Of a stretch of 38,639 nucleotides of DNA, positions 25,550-32,511 are shown in pieces. Made by a program: the position numbers and the translations under genes. This DNA comes from Streptococcus massiliensis DSM 18628 (GTDB lineage: Bacteria > Bacillota > Bacilli > Lactobacillales > Streptococcaceae), in contig NZ_KB904442.1 in NCBI RefSeq assembly GCF_000380065.1, positions 1 through 38,639 on the forward strand. The letters run 5' to 3'. Under the pieces are notes generated by a model that worked only from the letters and a program-made list of their open reading frames with translations, was not told the origin of the DNA and made no database searches. The stretch's first letter is position 1; every line of letters starts with the position of its first letter.

Positions 25550-26455
25550 ATGAAGAAAATCGATGTATTTGCTCATGTTTTACTGCCAAATTTTTATCAG
25601 AAAATGCTTAAAATTGAGCCGCAGTTACCAGAGCTTTTTCCCTTTATTCAACATCCACATTTACAAGATTTTGAACTTCGGCGGAAATTTTGGGATGGTG
25701 AGACCAAACAGATCATATCCTATGTCAATGTCAATCCCGAGGATTATCTTGAACCAGATGATGCTGCGAAACTGTGTGCTTTTGCCAACCAAGAAATGCT
25801 AGAAGCAGTTGATCATCACTCGGATATGTTTCTTGCAGGCGTGGCCATGGTGCCAATGAATAACCAAGAGGCTGCTTGTGCCATTGTTGAGCAAGTTTCT
25901 AAAAGCACTAGCATAGTCGCTATTCAGCTCTTTACGCGCGCTTTGGGAAAGAGTATTGCAGATCCAAGCTTTCGTCCTGTTTTTGAAACCTGTGCTCGTC
26001 TAAACGTGCCTATTCTACTGCATCCAGTATTTGATGAACGCAAACCTGACAATAACATCGTTTTTAGTTGGGAATATGAACTAACACAAGCTATGCTCCA
26101 GTTAGTACAGGCTGGAATGTTTAAAGAATTCCCTAATCTTAAGATTATTGTTCATCATGCGGGAGCCATGGTGCCATTTTTCGCTGAGCGGATTCATCAT
26201 ATTTTACCAGCGGAGCAAGCACTGGATTTCAAAAAATTCTATGTAGATACCGCTATCTTGGGCAATCCAAAGGCGTTGGATTTGGCTGTTGATTACTACG
26301 GAGCAGAACATGTTCTGTTTGGAACAGATGCTCCTTTGGGAATTGCACCAGCCGGCTCAACAGAAGCGATTTTGCAGGCCATCGACCAAATGGATATTAC
26401 GAGTGAAGAACGCTTATCTATTTTGTCTGGCAATGCTGAACGTATTTTCTTTTAG
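25550..26455 (+). CDS. Amidohydrolase-2 (ACMSD-like TIM barrel) family protein
   Basis: A 301-residue TIM-barrel protein. The metal-binding set is partly seen: KIDVFAHVLLP at the N-terminus, LLHPVFDE in the middle, IVHHAGAM at about 200 and LFGTDAPLG near 265. The family usually has HxH at the first site; here the first histidine is Phe (DVFAH), while the second stays. Members decarboxylate or hydrolyse small aromatic or carboxylic acids. The substrate is unknown. It begins a three-gene operon; the next start follows its stop by 9 bases, behind AGGAGG. Confidence 0.82.
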   Translation: MKKIDVFAHVLLPNFYQKMLKIEPQLPELFPFIQHPHLQDFELRRKFWDGETKQIISYVNVNPEDYLEPDDAAKLCAFANQEMLEAVDHHSDMFLAGVAMVPMNNQEAACAIVEQVSKSTSIVAIQLFTRALGKSIADPSFRPVFETCARLNVPILLHPVFDERKPDNNIVFSWEYELTQAMLQLVQAGMFKEFPNLKIIVHHAGAMVPFFAERIHHILPAEQALDFKKFYVDTAILGNPKALDLAVDYYGAEHVLFGTDAPLGIAPAGSTEAILQAIDQMDITSEERLSILSGNAERIFF

Positions 26456-26464
26456 GAGGTCATC

Positions 26465-27127
26465 ATGAAACCAACCATCCATTTTTTTGAGTTAACGTAT
26501 GATGTAGAACATTATCCAATGTTTAAAGAAGTAGGAAAAGAAAATCTTCTCACTTCACATGAAACAGAGCCTGGAACCCTTGCTATGTATGCAAGTCACC
26601 TTGCTACTGATAAAAATTGCGCCCGAGTTTTTGAAATCTATGAAAACGAGGCAGCCTACGAAAGTCATCGGCAATCTCCACAATTTCAAAATTATGTCAA
26701 AACAGCTGGTTCACTTTTGATGGAGCGGCTAGCCTATGACTTAGTACCCGAACTTTTACTTGAAAAAGACCAGCCTTTAGTTGAAACGACTGATCGTGAA
26801 CTAACTGTTAAACTGGCCAAGCTAACCTTGAAAGCAGATCAAGTTGATCAGTTCCGTAAAGTCGTTTTTGCAGAAATGAAGGCTGCCATTGATAAAGAAG
26901 CAGGAGTCCTTGCTATGTATGCTACTCATGTGGCAGGACAAGAAGAACACTGGATTTTCTTTGAGGTTTATAAAAATAGTGCAGCTTACGATTTTCACCG
27001 TGAAACGCCTCATTTTAAAGAATATATTTCAAAAACAGCCGATATGGTGCTAGATAAATGTTTGATCAACCTTGTCAATGAAACAGCTGTTAGTAAGGGT
27101 GGATTGCGGCTCGAAAGAGGTAGTTAA
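26465..27127 (+). CDS. Tandem antibiotic-biosynthesis-monooxygenase (ABM) domain protein
   Basis: A 220-residue protein with two ABM repeats, about 1-105 and 115-205. Each has the pattern ...EPGTLAMYASH ... VFEIYENEAAYESHRQSPQFQNYVK or EAGVLAMYATH ... FFEVYKNSAAYDFHRETPHFKEY. Single-domain members oxidise quinols or aromatic rings without cofactor, or bind such compounds; a fused dimer like this forms its pocket in one chain. Function is not known. It overlaps the next gene by one base (TAATG). Together with the amidohydrolase it suggests breakdown or detoxification of a small aromatic compound, which is inference. Confidence 0.8.
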   Translation: MKPTIHFFELTYDVEHYPMFKEVGKENLLTSHETEPGTLAMYASHLATDKNCARVFEIYENEAAYESHRQSPQFQNYVKTAGSLLMERLAYDLVPELLLEKDQPLVETTDRELTVKLAKLTLKADQVDQFRKVVFAEMKAAIDKEAGVLAMYATHVAGQEEHWIFFEVYKNSAAYDFHRETPHFKEYISKTADMVLDKCLINLVNETAVSKGGLRLERGS

Positions 27128-27903
27128 TGAAAGAAGAATTACTACATAAATTAAGCAGTAAATCAGCTCCTTATACCATGGACGAACTGGCTTGGCTTTT
27201 GGAGCATATCGGTGATCCTGATCCAGAAGTGAGAGATGAGCTGGTTTATCAGAGCCTGACCAAAGGAATCATAGAAGCATATTTTACGATTGACCAGCTG
27301 CGATTTTTAATGGCTGAAAGTCGTAAGCGTGAACTGTTAAGAGCTAGAAGTGTTTTGACCCGATCTTTTACTTGTCTTCTGTATTCAAATCTTTTGGAGG
27401 TAGATGGTGATGTAACCACTCCCTTTGTTGGATTTTTAGAAGCTGATGACCGCAATTTTCTCTTTGCAGCAGCTATTTCTTACTTAGTAGATGAAAAAGA
27501 TTGGGTGGGTTATGATGCAAAAAATGGCTGGATTCACGCCCATGCACATGGAGCAGATTTTTTAGTCGCTGCGGTAGTTCACCCTGACTTTCCAACTGAA
27601 AAGTGGACTTCTATTATGACAATTTTGAAAGAGACTTTTCTGAATTTACCTTTGCGTCCTACAAATGGAGAAGAGTGGCGTTTAGCGCGTGTACTTTATT
27701 TACCCATTTATCAAAAAAGGTTGGAACAAGAGCTAGTTGTCACTTGGCTTGCGAGCTTAAATTTTCCACTTGTTACACCTCTAGATTATCAACGATATGA
27801 AACTTTTTGCTCTTTTTTACTTGATATTTATCTTCAAGTTAATAAAGAAAATCAACTTTCAAAAAGTCTAAAAATAGGAATCGAGAACTTTATTCAGTAT
27901 TGA
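27127..27903 (+). CDS. DUF2785-like protein
   Basis: A 258-residue cytosolic protein, mainly helical, with no signal or membrane segment. GWIHAHAHGADFL at about 137-149 resembles the conserved core of the DUF2785 family, which has no assigned activity; the His-rich HAHAH could bind a metal. The N-terminal part (DELAWLLEHIGDPDPEVRDEL) is HEAT-like. It is the third gene of the amidohydrolase operon and is translationally coupled. Recognition is by motif only, so the family name is tentative. Confidence 0.65.
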   Translation: MKEELLHKLSSKSAPYTMDELAWLLEHIGDPDPEVRDELVYQSLTKGIIEAYFTIDQLRFLMAESRKRELLRARSVLTRSFTCLLYSNLLEVDGDVTTPFVGFLEADDRNFLFAAAISYLVDEKDWVGYDAKNGWIHAHAHGADFLVAAVVHPDFPTEKWTSIMTILKETFLNLPLRPTNGEEWRLARVLYLPIYQKRLEQELVVTWLASLNFPLVTPLDYQRYETFCSFLLDIYLQVNKENQLSKSLKIGIENFIQY

Positions 27904-27928
27904 GCTGATACTTCAAAAGTGATATAAT
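27900..27928 (+). promoter_or_regulatory. Promoter of the yjdF riboswitch gene
   Basis: TTGAGC (27900-27905), a 17-base spacer and consensus TATAAT (27923-27928). It overlaps the stop of the preceding gene, and the transcript begins at the riboswitch. Confidence 0.75.
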
Positions 27929-27932
27929 CACT

Positions 27933-28047
27933 CTGTAAAGATAAAAACACAGAGCAGAGCTCTCTGGTTGGTAGTCCAGAAGTACATAAAGATGTACTAG
28001 TAACCTTCCTCCTTGGTCGTCCCTTCTTTACAGTAACTTTAAGGAGG
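27933..28047 (+). promoter_or_regulatory. yjdF riboswitch (azaaromatic-sensing type)
   Basis: A closing helix CTGTAAAG / CTTTACAG (27933-27940 and 28026-28033) encloses two hairpins: TCTGG / CCAGA (about 27963-27980) and AGTACAT / ATGTACT (about 27981-27998). CCTCCTT (28008-28014) is the exact complement of the Shine-Dalgarno sequence AAGGAGG (28041-28047). The gene behind it is a yjdF homologue, which is the known partner of this RNA class. Translational control by masking the Shine-Dalgarno sequence is likely, with ligand opening it. Confidence 0.82.
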
Positions 28048-28051
28048 CTTC

Positions 28052-28474
28052 ATGACAATGAAGAAGGTGAGTATGAAACTCAGTGTGTTTTTCGAAAATC
28101 CTTTTTGGGTTGGGCTGTTTGAGCGCGAAGAGGCTGGGAATTTGTCTGTTTGTCGTTATGTTTTTGGTGTAGAACCCAAAACAAATGAGATTTATCGATT
28201 GATTTTACAAGATTTTGTGGATTTAGATTTTAGTCCGACAGTTGAAGTGACTGCCAAGGAAAAGCGAGTGAATCCCAAACGCATGCAAAGGGAAAATCAA
28301 AAGGCAATGCAGCAGATGACAACTAGCACTAAAGCGCAGGAGGCATTGCAAGCTCAATTAGCTTTTAAAAAGAAAAAGAAGCATGAGCTTAGTAAAAAGC
28401 AAAAACAGTGCGAGAAAGACCATCGATTTCAACTCAGACAAGAAAAGAAAAAAGAGAAACACAAGGGGCATTGA
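28052..28474 (+). CDS. yjdF: YjdF family protein
   Basis: A 140-residue protein. The N-terminal part (KLSVFFENPFWVGLFEREE ... CRYVFGVEPKTNEIYRL) matches YjdF/DUF2992. The rest (about 75-140) is a very basic, Lys- and Gln-rich helix, typical of this family. The biochemical role is unknown. In other Firmicutes the gene is switched on by azaaromatic compounds through the same riboswitch, suggesting a role in coping with toxic heteroaromatics. The start is the first ATG after AAGGAGG; an in-frame ATG at 28058 is a possible alternative. Confidence 0.9.
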   Translation: MTMKKVSMKLSVFFENPFWVGLFEREEAGNLSVCRYVFGVEPKTNEIYRLILQDFVDLDFSPTVEVTAKEKRVNPKRMQRENQKAMQQMTTSTKAQEALQAQLAFKKKKKHELSKKQKQCEKDHRFQLRQEKKKEKHKGH

Positions 28475-28493
28475 CCTTTATGCTTCTCTTTTT
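28449..28493. terminator. Bidirectional terminator between yjdF and the phosphoesterase gene
   Basis: AAAAAGAGAA (28449-28458) and TTCTCTTTTT (28484-28493) pair perfectly. The first arm lies in the end of yjdF, and the second arm supplies the T-run. Reading the other strand gives the same shape for the converging gene. Confidence 0.6.
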
Positions 28494-29349
28494 ATATTTC
28501 AAAAGTTGACAATGCTTCTTTAAATTCAGTTGCCAGGTGTTTTTCTTTGTAGGTTTTAAATTCAGATAAATCTCTGATAGCTTTAAAGCGTTTGGGCAAG
28601 TGATACATCTTATCAATCTGATACTGTGGATATTCTTTAAAGAAGTCAGAAACTAGTTGCCATTCGCGTTGATAGCCGAGAGGTCTACAGTGATAGTTTA
28701 TGCCGTCAATTGTAGTTAAGGGGAATCGGTGATGAGTGTGGCCAAAAACCACATCTGTGATAGGATATTTTCGGAAAAGATCATGCCAATGTGAGCTACC
28801 TAAAAAGGCATTGAAACGCTCAAAATAAGGATGTTGAAGGGTAAACCGTTCATGTGGAACGAAGTGAGTAGCAAGAATGATCGGGCCCTCGATTTGTTTT
28901 AGTTGCTCGTCTAATTCTCGCAAGAGGCGTTCGGTGATTTCCTTATCTGTTCCCACACGCTCTAGGCGTCTATCAAACCAATAAAGTTGTTTATTTTTTA
29001 GGTGTTGTTCTTCAGAAAGTGTAGGAACAAAAGTGTAATCATACCAACCAGTAAAACTGACCAAACTAAAGTGAGGAAATTTTTTTACAGAAAATTCTTG
29101 CGAACGAATCTGGTTTTCAGTCATTCCTAACATATCGTGGTTTCCAATATTGAAGGAAAGCTCAAAATGCTGGTTCAAGGTCTGCAAGAAATCTTGGCTC
29201 AACCTGTAGAAATCATTTGAAATGTCGCCGGCTAAATGCAAATGCTGGATATTCTCTGCCTGCAAGGTTTCTATCAGGATTTCCGTCTCAAAATTTTTAA
29301 ACTGATTGGAATCAATATGTAAATCACTCATAATTGCTAGTTTGGTCAT
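28492..29349 (-). CDS. Calcineurin-like metallophosphoesterase
   Basis: A 285-residue cytosolic enzyme with the full two-metal motif set: SDLHID (Asp9, His11), AGDISND, IGNHDM, ATHFVPHERF and VFGHTHHRF. The family cleaves phosphomonoesters or diesters, including cyclic nucleotides and nucleic acids, and the substrate cannot be judged here. It stands alone on the minus strand between yjdF and prfB, convergent with yjdF and divergent from prfB. Confidence 0.9.
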   Translation of the reverse strand: MTKLAIMSDLHIDSNQFKNFETEILIETLQAENIQHLHLAGDISNDFYRLSQDFLQTLNQHFELSFNIGNHDMLGMTENQIRSQEFSVKKFPHFSLVSFTGWYDYTFVPTLSEEQHLKNKQLYWFDRRLERVGTDKEITERLLRELDEQLKQIEGPIILATHFVPHERFTLQHPYFERFNAFLGSSHWHDLFRKYPITDVVFGHTHHRFPLTTIDGINYHCRPLGYQREWQLVSDFFKEYPQYQIDKMYHLPKRFKAIRDLSEFKTYKEKHLATEFKEALSTFEI

Positions 29350-29553
29350 GGCTCTAGTGTAGCATAAATTAGACTGAAAAGCTTGTAATTTGACAGGTGG
29401 ATGATTGTGATAGAATAAGTCAGAAGATTACAGGTTAAAGACAAAGTTAACAATTCCCTAACGTGAAGCCTCAATGCTTGTTCATTTGTGAAAATTATTT
29501 TAGAATAGATAAATGATTTGCTCTTAGCAGTCGCAAAAACAGTTAATTTATGA

Positions 29554-29559
29554 TAGAAT
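29554..29559 (+). promoter_or_regulatory. Candidate promoter of prfB
   Basis: TAGAAT with a TGA extension lies 27 bases before the start. A second candidate, TTGACA (29390-29395) with TAGAAT (29411-29416), has only a 15-base spacer and would leave a leader of about 170 bases. I see no known riboswitch in the 237 bases between the phosphoesterase start and prfB. Confidence 0.4.
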
Positions 29560-29586
29560 AAAATGATACTAGAAAAGAGGTACTTT

Positions 29587-30682
29587 ATGGATAACGCAGA
29601 AATTCGCCAAAAAATTGATGCTAACCGTGAAAAATTAATGTCCTTTAGGAGGTCTCTTTGACTTAGAAGGCTTGGAAGAAGAAATTGCTATCTTGGAAAA
29701 TAAGATGACCGAGCCTGACTTTTGGAATGATAATTTGTCAGCCCAAAAGACCTCGCAAGAGCTAAGTGAACTCAAGCAGACCTATCAGAATTTTCAGCAG
29801 ATGACTGACCTTTTTGATGAGTCAGAAATTCTCTTGGAATTCTTGGCAGAAGATGATTCTGTCAAAGGAGAGCTAGAGGAAAAATTGCTGGAGCTAGAAA
29901 AGCTGATGACCAGCTATGAGATGACCTTGCTGTTATCAGAGCCTTATGATAGTAACAACGCCATTCTGGAAATTCATCCCGGCTCAGGCGGGACAGAAGC
30001 TCAGGACTGGGGCGATATGTTGCTGCGCATGTACACGCGTTTTGGCAATAGCAAGGGCTTTAAAGTGGAAGTCTTGGATTATCAGGCTGGTGATGAAGCA
30101 GGAATTAAGTCTGTCACCTTGTCCTTTGAAGGACCACATGCTTATGGTTTGCTCAAGTCAGAAATGGGCGTGCACCGCTTAGTGCGTATCTCACCTTTTG
30201 ACTCAGCAAAGCGCCGTCACACCTCCTTTACATCAGTCGAAGTCATGCCAGAACTGGATGACACGATTGAGATTGAAGTTCGTGACGAAGATGTAAAAAT
30301 GGACACATTCCGCTCGGGTGGAGCTGGTGGACAAAATGTCAACAAGGTCTCAACAGGTGTTCGCCTAACCCATATTCCGACAGGAATTGTGACCCAGTCA
30401 ACGGTCGACCGCACTCAGTATGGCAACCGTGACCGAGCTATGAAGATGTTGCAGGCTAAGCTCTATCAATTAGAGCAAGAAAAGAAAGCTGCCGAAGTGG
30501 ATTCGCTCAAGGGTGATAAAAAAGAAATCTCTTGGGGAAGCCAAATTCGATCTTATGTGTTCACGCCTTATACCATGGTCAAAGACCACCGTACCAACTA
30601 CGAAGTAGCGCAGGTGGACAAGGTTATGGACGGAGAGTTAGACGGCTTTATTGATGCCTATCTCAAATGGCGAATTAGTTAA
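29587..30682 (+). CDS. prfB: Peptide chain release factor 2 with programmed +1 frameshift
   Basis: The zero frame starts at the ATG at 29587 ([16 protein letters not shown]) and stops at TGA 29659-29661. The site AGGAGG-TCT-CTT-TGA-C is the classic RF2 frameshift: an internal Shine-Dalgarno sequence, a slippery CTT and a UGA in poor context. Shifting +1 continues with GAC TTA GAA to the stop at 30682, giving 364 residues. The GGQ motif is in [10 protein letters not shown], and the codon-recognition domain precedes it. RF2 ends translation at UAA and UGA, and low RF2 favours the shift, so the protein regulates itself. ORF callers see only the second part, from 29672. Confidence 0.97.
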
Positions 30683-30708
30683 TGTTAGAAAGGAAAATGA
30701 TTTCAAAT

Positions 30709-31401
30709 ATGGCAATCATTGATATGAGAGATGTTGTCAAAAAATATGACAACGGAACAACAGCACTTCGCGGAGTGACTGTTACCATTCATCCAGGAGA
30801 ATTTGCCTATATCGTAGGACCTTCTGGGGCGGGAAAGTCGACTTTTATTCGTCTGCTTTATCGTGAAATTAAACTGGACAAGGGGAGTTTGCAAGTAGCA
30901 GGTTTCAACCTTGCGAAAATCAAAAAACGGGATATTCCTATGCTTCGTCGTAACGTTGGCGTAGTCTTTCAGGATTATAAATTGCTTCCTAAAAAGACGG
31001 TTTATGAAAATATTGCTTACGCTATGGAAGTTATCGGAGAACGCCGTAGCCACATAAAAAAACGTGTTATGGAAGTTTTAGATTTAGTCGGTCTAAAACA
31101 TAAAGTTCGTTCTTTCCCCAATGAACTTTCAGGTGGAGAGCAGCAACGGATTGCCATTGCGCGTGCCATTGTCAACAATCCAAAAGTGCTGATTGCCGAT
31201 GAGCCGACAGGGAACTTGGACCCAGATAATTCTTGGGAAATCATGAATCTCTTGGAGCGGATCAACCTGCAAGGAACGACCGTTCTCATGGCGACTCACA
31301 ACAGCCAAATTGTAAATACACTTCGTCACCGCGTTATTGCTATCGAAAATGGGCGCGTGGTGCGCGATGAAGCGGAAGGAGAATACGGATACGATGATTA
31401 G
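30709..31401 (+). CDS. ftsE: Cell-division ABC ATPase FtsE
   Basis: With the ATG at 30709 (MAIIDMRDVVKKYDNGT) the protein has 230 residues, the usual size; earlier in-frame ATGs at 30682 and 30697 give extensions not expected in the family. Walker A is GPSGAGKST, the signature LSGGEQQR and Walker B VLIADEPT. FtsE drives FtsX in the septal FtsEX complex, which in streptococci activates the wall hydrolase PcsB. It follows prfB by 26 bases and overlaps ftsX by 8. The AGAAAGGA site is a bit far from this ATG, so the exact start is not fully settled. Confidence 0.94.
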   Translation: MAIIDMRDVVKKYDNGTTALRGVTVTIHPGEFAYIVGPSGAGKSTFIRLLYREIKLDKGSLQVAGFNLAKIKKRDIPMLRRNVGVVFQDYKLLPKKTVYENIAYAMEVIGERRSHIKKRVMEVLDLVGLKHKVRSFPNELSGGEQQRIAIARAIVNNPKVLIADEPTGNLDPDNSWEIMNLLERINLQGTTVLMATHNSQIVNTLRHRVIAIENGRVVRDEAEGEYGYDD

Positions 31402-32320
31402 TAGATTTTTCCGTCACTTGCTAGAATCGCTCAAAAGCCTCAAGCGAAATGGTTGGATGACCGTTGCAGCTGTCAGTACGGTGATGATTACCTTGACCTT
31501 GGTTGGAATTTTTGTATCAGTTATTTTGAATACAACAAAGTTAGCAAGCGATATTCAAAAAAATGTTCGTGTAGTTGTTTACTTGCGAGCTGATACAGCA
31601 GATAATAGCAAAACGATTGTTAAGGACGGGGTAGAAGGACCTAATGAAAACTACCATAAAATTTATGATGCACTTAATAAACTTTCAGACGTTGATAAGG
31701 TGACTTTTTCTAGCAAAGAAGAGCAGCTTAAAAAGTTAACAGAGGTCATGGGTGATGACTGGAAACTATTTGGTGGTGATGCAAATCCGCTCTACGATGC
31801 TTATATCGTTGACGCGACGTCGCCAGAAAAGGTCAAGTCCGTCTCTGCTGAAGCTAGAAAGATTGAAGGCGTTTCTGAGGTTCAAGACGGTGGAGCCAAT
31901 ACTCAAAAACTGTTTGCCTTGACCAACTTTATCCAAGTTTGGGGAATGGCTTTGGCAGGTTTATTGGTATTTGTTGCAGTCTTTCTCATTTCAAACACTA
32001 TTCGAATTACGATTATTTCGCGCAGCCGAGAAATTCAAATTATGCGTCTGGTGGGGGCTAAAAACAGTTATATCCGTGGTCCATTCTTGCTAGAAGGAGC
32101 CTGGTTGGGTCTGCTTGGAGCAGCCATTCCAGCAACACTAGTTTTCTTCCTTTACGACATGATTTATAAATCCTTTAATCGTCCGCTGATTGAGCAAAAT
32201 CTATCCATGATTAAGCCTGATTTATTTGTACCACTCATGATTGCCTTTTTGTTTGTAGTCGGAATTATCATCGGTGCAATTGGCTCCTCAATTTCCATGC
32301 GACGTTTCTTGAGGATTTAG
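31394..32320 (+). CDS. ftsX: Cell-division protein FtsX
   Basis: The start at 31394 (MISRFFRHLLESLKSLKRNGW) gives 308 residues and the usual 8-base overlap with ftsE. Four membrane helices lie at about 25-45, 180-200, 230-250 and 280-300. An extracellular loop between the first two (about 48-170) is the part that contacts PcsB-type hydrolases in pneumococcus. IRITIISRSREIQIMRLVGA is a conserved cytoplasmic segment. The earlier start at 31337 lies inside ftsE and is rejected. Confidence 0.95.
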   Translation: MISRFFRHLLESLKSLKRNGWMTVAAVSTVMITLTLVGIFVSVILNTTKLASDIQKNVRVVVYLRADTADNSKTIVKDGVEGPNENYHKIYDALNKLSDVDKVTFSSKEEQLKKLTEVMGDDWKLFGGDANPLYDAYIVDATSPEKVKSVSAEARKIEGVSEVQDGGANTQKLFALTNFIQVWGMALAGLLVFVAVFLISNTIRITIISRSREIQIMRLVGAKNSYIRGPFLLEGAWLGLLGAAIPATLVFFLYDMIYKSFNRPLIEQNLSMIKPDLFVPLMIAFLFVVGIIIGAIGSSISMRRFLRI

Positions 32321-32344
32321 ATAGAAGCAATAAACAAAATTTGG

Positions 32345-32380
32345 GGATAAATAAGCCTGCAACTTATTTATCCTATTTTT
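32345..32380 (+). terminator. Terminator after ftsX
   Basis: A perfect 11-bp stem GGATAAATAAG / CTTATTTATCC with a 7-base loop, followed by a T-rich run. It separates cell-division genes from the CRISPR-Cas operon. Confidence 0.85.
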
Positions 32381-32463
32381 TATATCTGAATTCTTAATCA
32401 AAAGGTAGACGAGTATTATTTTATGAACTTTTAATGTATTTTTACAATATGAAAGCGTTTTTA

Positions 32464-32472
32464 TGTTATAAT
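32464..32472 (+). promoter_or_regulatory. cas operon promoter
   Basis: TGT plus consensus TATAAT (32467-32472), 39 bases before cas9. TTTACA at 32441-32446 is a possible -35 box, but the 20-base spacer is too long to be convincing. The ribosome binding site AGAGGA follows. Confidence 0.55.
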
Positions 32473-32511
32473 ATTATTATCTAATATAAATTTATTCAAG
32501 AGGACAGTTTT

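Noticed and set aside
32345-32380. Hairpin upstream of cas9 as a tracrRNA terminator
   Set aside because: It is an AT-rich perfect stem directly after ftsX and reads as its terminator; no anti-repeat lies next to it on either strand.
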